From the NCBI RefSeq assembly GCF_030499575.1, contig NZ_JASTLC010000001.1, positions 9,944,001 through 10,008,000 on the forward strand: a DNA stretch of 64,000 bases. The letters are read 5' to 3'. The first letter of the stretch is position 1; each line of letters starts with the position of its first letter. The position numbers and the translations under genes are program-made. Of this stretch, positions 55,990 to 64,000 are shown piece by piece. Under the pieces are notes generated by a model that saw only the letters and a list, made by a program, of their open reading frames with translations, had not been told where the DNA came from and ran no database searches. Source of the DNA: Streptomyces sp. DG2A-72. GTDB taxonomy: Bacteria > Actinomycetota > Actinomycetes > Streptomycetales > Streptomycetaceae.

Positions 55990-57429
55990 ATGTCGGTCGA
56001 GACCCGGACAGCCCCGGCGGGCGCCGAGGCGGCGCAGCAGCAGGAACAGCAGAGCCTCAGCACCGCGGCAGCGCGGAATCTGGCCACGACGACCAAGTCC
56101 GAACCCCAGATGCAGGGCATCAGCTCGCGCTGGCTGACCCGGATGCTGCCGTGGGTGAACGTGCCGGGCGCGACCTACCGAGTGAACCGCCGCCTGTCGT
56201 ACACCCTGGGCGACGGCCGGGTGTCCTTCGTGAAGACCGGTCCGAAGGTCCAGGTCGTACCGGCCGAACTCGGTGAGTTGCCGCCGCTGCGCGGCTTCAC
56301 CGACGACGACGCGCTCGGCGCGCTGGCCGAGAAGTTCGTGCAGAAGGAGTACGAGCCGGGCCAGGTCATCGTGCAGGCCGGCCGGAAGGCCGACCATGTG
56401 TACCTGGTCGCGCACGGCAAGGTGGAGAAGATCGTAGACGGCCCCTACGACAACGACGAGTCCGTCGTCGGGCTGCTGGCCGACGGGGACGCCTTCGGCG
56501 GGCAGGCGCTGGCCGAGCCCGGCAAGAAGTGGGACTTCACGGCACGTACGCTGACTGCCGCGACGATCCTCGCGCTGCCGCTGACGGCGTACAAGACGAT
56601 CGCCGAGCGGCACGACAAGCTGCGCGCGCATGTGCAGATGATCAGCTCCAACGGGCACAAGAAGCTGAACAGGTCCGGCGAGGCGGAGATCGCGCTGAGC
56701 TCCGGGCACGTGGGCGAGGAGACCCTGTCGCAGACCTTCGCAGACTACGAACTCGCGCCGCGTGAGTATGAGTTGAGTGTGGCGCAGACGGTGCTGCGGG
56801 TGCACAGCCGGGTCGCCGACCTCTACAACGAGCCGATGAACCAGACGCAGCAGCAGCTGCGGCTGACCATCGAGGCGTTGCGGGAGCGGCAGGAGTACGA
56901 GCTGGTCAACAACAAGGAGTTCGGCATGCTGCACAACGCCGACTTCGACCAGCGGATCTCCACGTTCTCGGGCCCGCCGTCCCCGGACGACCTGGACGAG
57001 CTGCTGGCCATGCGGCGCAAGACCCGCTGTTTCCTCGCCCACCCGAAGTCGATCGCCGCGTTCGGCCGTGAGTGCAACAAGCGAGGCATCTACTTCGGCG
57101 GCGTGGAGTTGCACGGGAACCACCTGCCCGCCTGGCGCGGGGTGCCGCTGCTGCCGTGCAGCAAGATCCCGATCAGCAAGCAGGGCACCTCGTCGATCAT
57201 CGCCATGCGCACGGGGGAGGACGACCAGGGCGTGATCGGGCTGTACCAGACCGGGATCCCGGACGAGGTCGAGCCCGGCCTGAACGTGCGCTTCATGGGC
57301 ATCAACGAGAAGGCGATCATCTCCTACCTGGTCAGCAACTATTACTCGGCGGCCGTCCTGGTCCCCGACGCCCTCGGGATCCTGGAGAACGTGCAGGTCA
57401 CCCGCTCGAACGGGACGAACGGGAGCTGA
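55990..57429 (+). CDS. Family 2B encapsulin shell protein (EshA-like) with cyclic-nucleotide-binding-like domain
   Basis: A 479-residue EshA-like protein. The N-terminal arm and HK97-type shell portions surround an inserted cyclic-nucleotide-binding-like domain (about residues 110-220: [35 protein letters not shown]). The shell part includes [40 protein letters not shown] and [21 protein letters not shown] chose the ATG at 55990 after an AGGAAGAGG box. Family 2B encapsulins form protein cages and occur next to 2-methylisoborneol synthase, their cargo. The two genes that follow are exactly this set, 5 bp downstream. Confidence 0.9.
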   Translation: MSVETRTAPAGAEAAQQQEQQSLSTAAARNLATTTKSEPQMQGISSRWLTRMLPWVNVPGATYRVNRRLSYTLGDGRVSFVKTGPKVQVVPAELGELPPLRGFTDDDALGALAEKFVQKEYEPGQVIVQAGRKADHVYLVAHGKVEKIVDGPYDNDESVVGLLADGDAFGGQALAEPGKKWDFTARTLTAATILALPLTAYKTIAERHDKLRAHVQMISSNGHKKLNRSGEAEIALSSGHVGEETLSQTFADYELAPREYELSVAQTVLRVHSRVADLYNEPMNQTQQQLRLTIEALRERQEYELVNNKEFGMLHNADFDQRISTFSGPPSPDDLDELLAMRRKTRCFLAHPKSIAAFGRECNKRGIYFGGVELHGNHLPAWRGVPLLPCSKIPISKQGTSSIIAMRTGEDDQGVIGLYQTGIPDEVEPGLNVRFMGINEKAIISYLVSNYYSAAVLVPDALGILENVQVTRSNGTNGS

Positions 57430-57434
57430 CGCCG

Positions 57435-58775
57435 GTGTCGCTGATCTCCCGGATCACCGCGCCCGCCGCGAGTCATGACGTGGCGGGGCTGGTGCGGGCA
57501 CTGCTCTCGGCGGGTGTGCCGGCCGAGCCGCGGCCGTCGGCGCCCGCCAAGGCGTCGCCCGGCCCACGACTGCCCTCCATCCCCACCGGGCTGGGTACGA
57601 CGGCGGCACGCATCTCCTCCGGCACGGGCACGGCCGGAACCCGTACCGCGACCAGCGGCGCCCCGCGTGTCACGGCGCCCACCCTCCCCCTCCCGCCCCC
57701 GTCGCCCACCCGACAGACCGTGCCCGTCCTGCCCACCGGCCCCACCGGCCTCGGCACCGCCGCCGTCCGACCCGAGCCGGCTGCCCCACCCCGGCGGGAA
57801 TCGGCACCGGCCGATCCCGCACCCCGGCTCCACTGCCCGCCCGCCGCCCGCGACGACCGGGCCCTCGGGGACACCGTCACCGAACGCCTCGTCCAGTGGG
57901 CCGAGGAGATCGGGATCTATCCCGGCCAGCTCGACAAGATCCGCAAGGCCGACTTCGGCCGGCTGATCATGCTCGCGCACCCGGAGTCCGACGACCCCGA
58001 CCGGCTGCTCGCGGCGGCCAAGTGCGCCCTGTCCGAGTGGGCCGTCGACGACCACTACGTGGACGGCGAAGTGGAGGAGGCCCGGCACGACCTGCTCGGC
58101 CAACGCCTCGCCATCGCCCACTCGGTGATCGACCAGGCGAACCTCCCGCTGGCGTACGCGGGCCAGTTGGAGGAGGTCGTCACGGCGGACCCGGTATGCC
58201 GCGCCCTGCGCGACAGCCTGCGCAACCTCGCCTCGTACGCGACGACCTCACAGGTGCGCCGCCTGCGCCACGAGCTGGGCATCATGTTCGTCGCCTACGG
58301 CCAGGAGGGGGTCTGGCACACGAAGCGACAGACCCCGCCGGTCTGGGAGTTCCTGATGCACCGGCACGAGAACAGCTTCATCCCGTGCATGGTGCTCATC
58401 GACGCAGTCGCCGGCTACGAGCTGCCGTACGGCGAGTTCTCCGATCCCCGGGTCCGCCGGGCGTTCACCCTGGCCGGCACCGCCAGCGTGATCGTCAACG
58501 ACCTCTACTCCATGGGCAAGGAGGACCCGACGGACTTCAGCCTGCCGAGGCTGATCGTCGCCGAGGACGACTGCTCGCTGCAGGAGGCCGTCGACCGGAC
58601 GGTCGACATCCACAACGAGCTCATGCACACCTTCGAGGCCGAGGCCGCCGCCCTCGCCCTGACCGGCTCCCCAGAACTGCGCCGCTTCCTGGCCGGCACC
58701 TGGGCCTGGCTCGGCGGCAACCGGGAGTGGCACGCCAGCAGCGGCCGCTACCACGGCGACGCGAACGCCGCCTGA
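57435..58775 (+). CDS. 2-methylisoborneol synthase (class I terpene cyclase)
   Basis: About 446 residues from the GTG at 57435, 5 bp after the encapsulin stop. The first 115 residues are Pro/Ala/Thr-rich and disordered; in this family such a tail carries the encapsulin-targeting signal. The catalytic domain has the Mg-binding Asp-rich motif DDHYVDGE (CALSEWAVDDHYVDGEVEEA) and the NSE triad VNDLYSMGKED, typical of 2-methylisoborneol synthases. It converts 2-methylgeranyl diphosphate to the earthy odorant 2-methylisoborneol. The methyltransferase that makes the substrate follows. The domain is full length. Confidence 0.92.
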   Translation: MSLISRITAPAASHDVAGLVRALLSAGVPAEPRPSAPAKASPGPRLPSIPTGLGTTAARISSGTGTAGTRTATSGAPRVTAPTLPLPPPSPTRQTVPVLPTGPTGLGTAAVRPEPAAPPRRESAPADPAPRLHCPPAARDDRALGDTVTERLVQWAEEIGIYPGQLDKIRKADFGRLIMLAHPESDDPDRLLAAAKCALSEWAVDDHYVDGEVEEARHDLLGQRLAIAHSVIDQANLPLAYAGQLEEVVTADPVCRALRDSLRNLASYATTSQVRRLRHELGIMFVAYGQEGVWHTKRQTPPVWEFLMHRHENSFIPCMVLIDAVAGYELPYGEFSDPRVRRAFTLAGTASVIVNDLYSMGKEDPTDFSLPRLIVAEDDCSLQEAVDRTVDIHNELMHTFEAEAAALALTGSPELRRFLAGTWAWLGGNREWHASSGRYHGDANAA

Positions 58776-58835
58776 CCACGGGCCCGTTCGCGCTCGGCCC
58801 CTATCCCATCCCACGAGTAAGGACCTGTACGACTC

Positions 58836-59711
58836 ATGTCCCGCATTTCGACGCAGATGGAGGACATCGCCATGGGCGACGTCCTGCGCACCGAATACCA
58901 GAAGTCGGTCGCCGCGTACTGGAACGCCGAGAAGGATCCGGTCAACATCAAGCTCGGCGAGGTCGACGGCCTCTACCACCACCACTACGGCCTCGGCGAC
59001 TACGACCCCTCCGTCCTGGTGGGTCCGGCCGAGACCCGCGAGCAGCGCATCATCGAGGAGATGCACCGCCTGGAAACGGCCCAGGCGGAGGTACTCCTCG
59101 ACCACTTCGGCGACATCACCCCCGGCGACCGCCTCCTGGACGCTGGCTCCGGCCGCGGCGGCACCAGCATCATGGCCAACGCCCGCTTCGGCTGCCATGT
59201 CGACGGCGTCAGCATCTCCGAGCAGCAGGTCGCCTTCGCCAACGACCAAGCCGCCAAGCGCGGCGTGGCCGACAAGGTCCGCTTCCACTTCCGCAACATG
59301 CTCGACACCCGCCTGGACACCGGCTCACGGCGCGCGATCTGGACCAACGAGACAACGATGTACGTCGATCTTTTTGAGCTCTTCGCCGAGTTCTCCCGCC
59401 TGCTGGAGTACGGCGGCCGGTACGTCTGCATCACAGGCTGCTCCAACGACGTCACCGGCATGCGCTCCAAGGCCGTCAGCAAGATCGACGAACACTACAC
59501 GTGCAACATCCACCCCCGCAGCGAGTATTTCAAGGCGCTCGCGGCCAACAATCTCGTCCCCATCCAGGTCATCGACCTCACCCCGGGCACCATCCCCTAC
59601 TGGGAACTGCGCGCGAAATCCTCGGTCGCCACCGGCATCGAGGACCCCTTCCTCACCGCCTACAAGGAGGGCAGCTTCCACTACCTCCTGATCGTCGCCG
59701 ACCGCATCTGA
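58836..59711 (+). CDS. Geranyl diphosphate 2-C-methyltransferase
   Basis: A 291-residue SAM-dependent methyltransferase of the GPP C-methyltransferase type. It starts TEYQKSVAAYWNAEKDPVNI and KLGEVDGLYHHHYGLGDYD. SAM motif I is LLDAGSGRGGTSIMANARFG; later blocks are VDGVSISEQQVAFANDQAAK, IWTNETTMYVDLFELFAEFS and GGRYVCITGCSND. It adds a methyl group to C2 of geranyl diphosphate, giving the substrate of the preceding cyclase. It is the last gene of the three-gene operon and is followed by a strong hairpin. Confidence 0.95.
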   Translation: MSRISTQMEDIAMGDVLRTEYQKSVAAYWNAEKDPVNIKLGEVDGLYHHHYGLGDYDPSVLVGPAETREQRIIEEMHRLETAQAEVLLDHFGDITPGDRLLDAGSGRGGTSIMANARFGCHVDGVSISEQQVAFANDQAAKRGVADKVRFHFRNMLDTRLDTGSRRAIWTNETTMYVDLFELFAEFSRLLEYGGRYVCITGCSNDVTGMRSKAVSKIDEHYTCNIHPRSEYFKALAANNLVPIQVIDLTPGTIPYWELRAKSSVATGIEDPFLTAYKEGSFHYLLIVADRI

Positions 59712-59722
59712 CCCGCCGGTGT

Positions 59723-59760
59723 TTGCGGCCCGAGCATCCCCGGTAGCACCCGGGCCGCAA
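59723..59760. terminator. Terminator of the 2-methylisoborneol operon
   Basis: Perfect ten-base arms TTGCGGCCCG and CGGGCCGCAA around an 18-nt loop begin 11 nt after the methyltransferase stop. Confidence 0.75.
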
Positions 59761-59789
59761 CGCCAGTTCAGTCCAGAAACGTCACCTGT

Positions 59790-60172
59790 GGAAAGCGCGT
59801 TGAGGGCCCTCCAGCAGGCTCTGCGGTTTGCCTGTGAGGTGCTGGTCGAAGAAGGCAGTGACAGAGGCCCGCTGGGCGTCGACGCCCGGGGCCTCCTTGA
59901 TCGAACCGAGGAGAGCGCGCATATCGTGCGGCACCTGACGCCCAGGGCTGGACAGATGACAGCCCAGGCCATGAACGTGTTGTGCCCGGCTCAGGTCAGC
60001 TGCAGGTCACGGTGGAATCCGCGGGGACGGAACCACTTGCATGCGGCGTCCACCGACGGGGCGATCTCGGGCCGCTCGGAGCGCACGAGCATCACCGGTC
60101 GGTCCAGCCCCACGCTCCGTACCGGCTGCGGCACGGGACCGTCGAGAGCGCATCCCTTTCCCGCCAGCATCG
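59790..60172 (-). pseudogene. Decayed alpha/beta hydrolase, C-terminal part
   Basis: Leftward fragments read in order: CALDGPVPQPVRSVGLDRPV with MLVRSERPEIAPSVDAACKW and FRPRGFHRDLQLT-stop, then AGHNTFMAW, then in another frame VPHDMRALLGSIKEAPGVDA and SVTAFFDQHLTGKPQSLLEG. This is the end of a platelet-activating-factor-acetylhydrolase-like alpha/beta hydrolase (GLDRPVML strand, AGHNTF loop with the catalytic His, FFDxHL helix). Stops and frame changes show it is dead; the nucleophile half is missing. Confidence 0.5.
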
Positions 60173-60425
60173 CTCAGAGCGTGGGATGGACCAGGGGCCC
60201 CTGCCAGTCGAGACGTTTCCGCCCACGCGTGGCCTGGCTGTCCGGACACGCCCCCAGGCGCGTCCGCACTATCCGGACGGACCTCCGACACCACAATCAC
60301 CCGGCCGTAGGCGGCTTTGAGGCTCGGTGATCTCGCTGGTGACACGTTGACCGGCCGTTTCGCAATGATCAATGCCGTCGTTGATCCGCGTGATCCGCCC
60401 TGCCCCAACAAGCGTGGGAGACGAC

Positions 60426-61778
60426 ATGAAAACGAACCGCCCTTGGGCCAAGGCCGTTGTCATCGGCGGGAGTTACGCGGGGCTGGTGACGGCGCGGGTG
60501 CTGGCCGATTTCTTCGCGGAAGTCGTGCTCGTGGAGCGGGATGCCGTGGACGGGGACACCGGTGCCCATCCGGGTGCGCCGCAGGGCTATCACGCGCATG
60601 CGATGCTGGCCAAGGGGGGCGAGGTCCTGCAGCGGCTGTTTCCGGGGCTGCGGGAGGAGCTGCGGGAAGCCGGTGCGCCGGTGTTCGACTACGGGCAGGG
60701 GATCGACTTCCTGCTGCCGACCGGACTGGCACCCCGGGGACGGACGGGGGTGCAGATCCAGACGTTCACCCGCGACGAGTTGGAGCGCCGGCTGCGGCGC
60801 AGGGTGCTCGCGCGTGCCGAGGTCACGCTGATGGCCGCCACGCAAGTCTCGGGCCTGATCCGGGACGCCTCGGGGAGGGTGACCGGTGTGACGTGCAAAC
60901 AGCAGGGCGCGGAGGCGATCGACCTGGCCGCCGATCTGGTCGTCGATGCCTCCGGACGGTCCAGCTCACTGGAGGACTGGCTGGGCGCGGTCGGCGTTAC
61001 GGTCCCCCCGAAGCGGACCGTGAAGGCGAAGGTCACCTACACATCGATGAACTTCGACCGGCCCGAGGAGAACCACCCGAGCCACCCGGACTTCTACGTC
61101 GCGTACCAGATGCTGTTCGCTCCCCGTGTGCCCCGGGCCGGGGTCCTTCTGGCCGTGGAGCGCAACCGGTGGACGTGCTCGCTGTTCGGCTTCCAGGACC
61201 AGCCGCCGACCGACGACACGGGCTACCTGCGGTTCGCGGAGAGCCTGGACAACCCGCGCCTGGCCCAGCAGATCGCCCGCCGCACCGTCCAGGAGCCCAC
61301 CCATCGCTACACCAACGTCGACAACCAGTGGCGGCCCTATCACGCCGTCAAGAACTGGCCAGACCGGCTGATCGCCATCGGGGACGCGGTCTGCGTCTTC
61401 AACCCCGTCTACGGCCAGGGCCTGACCGTGGCCGCGATGGAAGCGGAACTGCTGCACCGCATGCTGGCCCGCCACAGGGCGTCCGGGAAGCGGCTGGACG
61501 GGCTGGCCGGCGGTTACCAGAAGCGGGTGGGCCGGTTGCTGCTCGGCCCGTGGACGCTCTCCACCAATTCGGATCTGATGTGGAATCCGGACCGTCAGCC
61601 CTTTGGAGCGAGGTTCGCGCACTGGTACAACGCGAGGCTCTTCCAAGTCGCGGTGAAGGACGCGGCCGTTTGGTCGAGGTTCGTACGAGTGGTGAACATG
61701 GTGGCTTCCCCCGCCGTGCTCTTCCATCCCGCCGTGGCCCTGAGGGTCCTGTCCACCGCATTCACCCTGCGGGACTGA
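60426..61778 (+). CDS. FAD-dependent monooxygenase/oxidoreductase
   Basis: A 450-residue flavoprotein of the geranylgeranyl-reductase / PHBH-like type. FAD contacts are visible: the Rossmann motif VVIGGSYAGLVTARVLADFF near residue 12, the LVVDASGRSS strand near 175, and the GDAVCVFNPVYGQGLTVAAM block near 320. The start ATG 60426 has GGGAG 7 nt upstream. Such enzymes hydroxylate or reduce hydrophobic or polyketide substrates. The neighbours give no firm pathway; it converges on the crotonase/SDR operon. Confidence 0.85.
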   Translation: MKTNRPWAKAVVIGGSYAGLVTARVLADFFAEVVLVERDAVDGDTGAHPGAPQGYHAHAMLAKGGEVLQRLFPGLREELREAGAPVFDYGQGIDFLLPTGLAPRGRTGVQIQTFTRDELERRLRRRVLARAEVTLMAATQVSGLIRDASGRVTGVTCKQQGAEAIDLAADLVVDASGRSSSLEDWLGAVGVTVPPKRTVKAKVTYTSMNFDRPEENHPSHPDFYVAYQMLFAPRVPRAGVLLAVERNRWTCSLFGFQDQPPTDDTGYLRFAESLDNPRLAQQIARRTVQEPTHRYTNVDNQWRPYHAVKNWPDRLIAIGDAVCVFNPVYGQGLTVAAMEAELLHRMLARHRASGKRLDGLAGGYQKRVGRLLLGPWTLSTNSDLMWNPDRQPFGARFAHWYNARLFQVAVKDAAVWSRFVRVVNMVASPAVLFHPAVALRVLSTAFTLRD

Positions 61779-61963
61779 CATCTCACGAACGCGACTCGGC
61801 GAGCAGGCCACGGACTCCTCCGCGAGACCGCCCACCTTCCCGGCGAGTGCCTCGAAGTGCCTCGACGACCACGCATCTGCACAGCAGCATGAGCAGGTCG
61901 CACAGGTCGGCGACTGAACACCAGGGTGAGCTATGTGCTCTCGATCCCACGGACGGTTCGCTG

Positions 61964-62739
61964 TCAGGTCAGAGCGGTCTGGTCGGCTTGCGGCTCGGTT
62001 GTGCTTTGGAAGCGATGGAAGTGTGCGGTGCGCTTTCCGGCGGTGAGGAGGGGGGTGAAGAGGGCGAGTTCGAGATCGAGACCGTGGTCGAGCGGGCCTT
62101 CGAGAGAGGCGTCCATCGCGCGCTTGGCGGCTGCCAGGGCGTCGGGCGGGCCGGCCGTGTAGCGGTGTGCCCGGGCCTGGGCCGCGTCGATCAGGGTGCC
62201 TTCGGGGACGACTTGGTCAACCAGGCCGATCCGCTCGGCCTCGGCCGCGTCGACCTGGCGGCCGGAGAAGAGGATGTCCTTGGCCCGGGACAGGCCGACC
62301 AGGCGGGGCAGGCGCTGGGTTCCGCCGGCGCCGGGGATTAGGCCGAGCGGAATCTCTGGCAGGCCGAAGCGGGCGGTGGGGTGCAGATGCGTACGTCGGC
62401 GGCGAGGGCGAGTTCGCAGCCGCCGCCGAGCGCGTACCCCTCCACGGAGGCGATCACCGGGACGGGCAGCGCCGCGACCTCGCGCGTCAGGCGGCTGATG
62501 CGGGCCGCGTAGTCGGCGACTTCCGCTGGCGTCAGCGTGCCCATCTCCGCCACGTCCCCGCCAGCGGAGAAGTGGCCGTTCGATCCGGTGAACAGCACCG
62601 CACGAAGGTCGGTGCGGTCGCGGAGCTCCCGCAGGGCGGCATCTGCCCGCCGCTGCTGGGCGGCGTCGAACAGGTTAAGGGGCGGACGGTCCAGGCGTAC
62701 CCAGGCGAGGTCGTCCTCGTAGCGGACGCAGACCGTCAC
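61964..62739 (-). pseudogene. Enoyl-CoA hydratase/isomerase (crotonase) gene with a frameshift
   Basis: From a GTG at 62739 (overlapping the SDR stop as GTGA) the frame encodes a crotonase N-terminus: WVRLDRPPLNLFDAAQQRRA, the oxyanion-hole strand FTGSNGHFSAGGDVAEMGTL and SVEGYALGGGCELALAADVR. After ICTP, at about 62385, one base is missing from a C-run, and the family sequence (RFGLPEIPLGLIPGAGGTQR; LPRLVGLSRAKDILFSGRQV) continues in the next frame to TGA at 61964. Without the indel the protein would be about 258 residues, a normal length. The gene is either dead or misread at one homopolymer. Confidence 0.85.
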
Positions 62740-63614
62740 AGCACGCCTCCGTCGACATCGAGGACGTGGCCATTGACGTACGAGGCTGCCGGGCTGACCA
62801 GGAACACCGCTGCGTCCACCGCTTCCTGCGCGGAGCCCTGCCGTCCGGCCAGCAGGCGTGGCCAGTACATCTGCCGCAGCCGCTCGTCCGCCGCCACAGC
62901 CTCGCCCATGCCCACGCTCAGAATGCCGGGCGCCAGGCAGTTCACCCGGATCCGCCGGGAGGCGAACTCGACGGCGCAGCAGCGGGTGAACGCCTCGATC
63001 GCCGCCTTGGAGGCGATGTAGGCGCTGGCACCGACCGCAGGATGCGAGGTCATCGCGGAGGACACGGTGAGGACGGTGCCGCTGCCGCTGCGCTCCAGGT
63101 GAGGAAGGGCGGCTCGGACCGTGTGGAAGACGCCGTCGACGTTGGTGCTCATCACCTCGCGCCAATGTTCCGGACTGAGCCGGCGCACGGTGTTGTTGCG
63201 GGTGATGCCCGCGTTGGCGACCACGATGTCGATCCCGCCGAACCGATCCGCGGTCTCGGCCATCAGCCGTTCCAGGGACTCCGGCTCCCGCACGTCGCAG
63301 GGCACGTACGCGGCCCGGTCTTCATACCGGTCGACGATCTCGCCGACGCCGTGATCCCTCCTCGCCCCGCACACCACGCGCGCCCCCGCGCGCAGGAACC
63401 CTTCGGCGAGTTGCCGGCCCAGCCCCGTCGTCCCGCCGGTGATGACCGCGGTCCGATCGGCCAGCACCGCCGATGCCGGCCGTTCCTGAGCCGTCGCGGC
63501 CACCCGGATCCTCTCATCCGCCGCGACCGTCCTGTCCGTCGGGTCCGCCGCCGAGGAGCCGTCCGCTGTCTGCGCGATGACCGTCACTGGGGTCACGCCC
63601 CCTTTACCTGTCAC
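62736..63614 (-). CDS. Short-chain dehydrogenase/reductase
   Basis: A 292-residue SDR (about 245 residues of core). Cofactor motif TAVITGGTTGLGRQLAEGF, NAG motif IVVANAGITRNNTVRRLS, catalytic Ser in VLTVSSAMTSH and YxxxK in SAYIASKAAIEAFTRCC. The C-terminal GG-x-x end is present (VNGHVLDVDGGVL). The first 45 residues (ADGSSAADPTDRTVAADERI) are unusual; the start may be one of several GTG codons (63614, 63596 or nearby), none with ideal spacing. It overlaps the crotonase gene by 4 nt, a pairing seen in acyl-CoA catabolism and in ketide-type reductions. Confidence 0.88.
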   Translation of the reverse strand: MTGKGGVTPVTVIAQTADGSSAADPTDRTVAADERIRVAATAQERPASAVLADRTAVITGGTTGLGRQLAEGFLRAGARVVCGARRDHGVGEIVDRYEDRAAYVPCDVREPESLERLMAETADRFGGIDIVVANAGITRNNTVRRLSPEHWREVMSTNVDGVFHTVRAALPHLERSGSGTVLTVSSAMTSHPAVGASAYIASKAAIEAFTRCCAVEFASRRIRVNCLAPGILSVGMGEAVAADERLRQMYWPRLLAGRQGSAQEAVDAAVFLVSPAASYVNGHVLDVDGGVL

Positions 63615-63626
63615 TCAGCTTGTTCT

Positions 63627-64000
63627 TTATGGTCTTACCTGGTCACGTTCGGCGATGGTCTCGGGTCGCTTGACCGTTTTGCCTACGTCGTAGCGGGTGG
63701 CGGGGTGCCGGTTCTTCGAGCCGGGCGGGCGTCCGGGGCCAGGCCGGTTGGGTTTCGGCGCACGGGCCGGGCAGGGCAGGTTCGGGCGGAGGTTCCTGAA
63801 CCCGCGGCGGACTCGGGCGGGGGTGAGTTGGCCGGGCTCGGCCGGCTTCTCCCAAGGGCGGCGGAGGTCCGCGGCCAGCGGCCGGGCGAGGCGGAGTTGG
63901 GTGTGGGCAGCAATGATCAGCCAGGTCCATCGGTCCGCGGCCCGGGGTGTGCGGAGCTTCGGGCGGGTCCAGCCCAGCGTCTGCTTGATCATCCGGAAGG
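63627..64000 (-). mobile_element. Transposase, C-terminal part (runs off the window)
   Basis: Leftward from the window edge: IKQTLGWTRPKLRTPRAADR, TWLIIAAHTQLRLARPLAAD, RRPWEKPAEPGQLTPARVRR, GFRNLRPNLPCPARAPKPNR and PGRPPGSKNRHPATRYDVG. This is the C-terminal end of a putative transposase family common in Streptomyces (NF041680 type), with the fixed AADRWTWL and PGRPPGSKN blocks. The N-terminal part is outside the window. It ends 13 bp before the SDR gene. Confidence 0.7.

Noticed and set aside
60317..62341. Rightward open frame of 674 codons over the flavin monooxygenase
   Set aside because: It is the wrong frame of the flavoprotein gene and crosses into antisense of the crotonase; low-complexity Arg/Gly text.

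Overview
The window is high-GC actinobacterial DNA, almost certainly a Streptomyces chromosome, probably an arm or other accessory region. Evidence: GTG starts and 4-nt start/stop overlaps are common, lipoproteins and secreted proteins abound, TTA codons occur in a few regulated-looking genes, and an encapsulin/2-methylisoborneol operon and a modular polyketide synthase are present. Insertion sequences, truncated genes and genes with one- or two-base frameshifts are frequent, so much of the window is turning over.

Layout. 0-9 kb: a truncated secreted protein, a DUF6183-like protein, a divergent PfkB sugar kinase / sugar-acid dehydratase pair, a decayed gene, a broken coiled-coil gene, a broken IS5-type transposase and a lipoprotein. 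9-16 kb: a small secreted I36-like protein with a minimal LuxR-type regulator, then a two-component system facing a lipoprotein-MacA-MacB-type efflux operon. 16-24.6 kb: a one-module, fully reducing polyketide synthase (KS-AT-DH-ER-KR-ACP) translationally coupled to a free-standing thioester reductase. 24.6-36 kb: mobile DNA, made of a gene fragment, an IS701 remnant, a complete IS21-type element with two passenger genes and a 5-bp target duplication, and a three-recombinase (RIT/Tn554-like) module whose third recombinase is split by an in-frame TGA. About 390 bp of the 5' end of that module is repeated in front of the polyketide synthase, so the synthase island lies between two recombinase ends.

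36-44.5 kb: a urease operon read right to left (ureAB fusion, ureC, ureF, ureG, ureD; no ureE), then a predicted Tat-exported ammonia-lyase-like enzyme with an altered MIO motif. Dispersed hairpin-containing repeats lie at 35.9, 42.0 and 50.5 kb. 44.8-51.4 kb: transposase remnants, a secreted serine protease with a scrambled pro-region, an acetyltransferase, an intact IS701-type element and gene fragments. 51.5-60 kb: a CASTOR/POLLUX-like ion channel protein, a beta-rich hypothetical protein, a type III PLP decarboxylase, and the encapsulin, 2-methylisoborneol synthase and geranyl diphosphate C-methyltransferase operon behind a perfect 16-bp palindrome. 60-64 kb: a flavin monooxygenase, an SDR/crotonase operon in which the crotonase is frameshifted, and the 3' part of a transposase gene.

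All calls come from reading the sequence and recalling family motifs. No searches were run.
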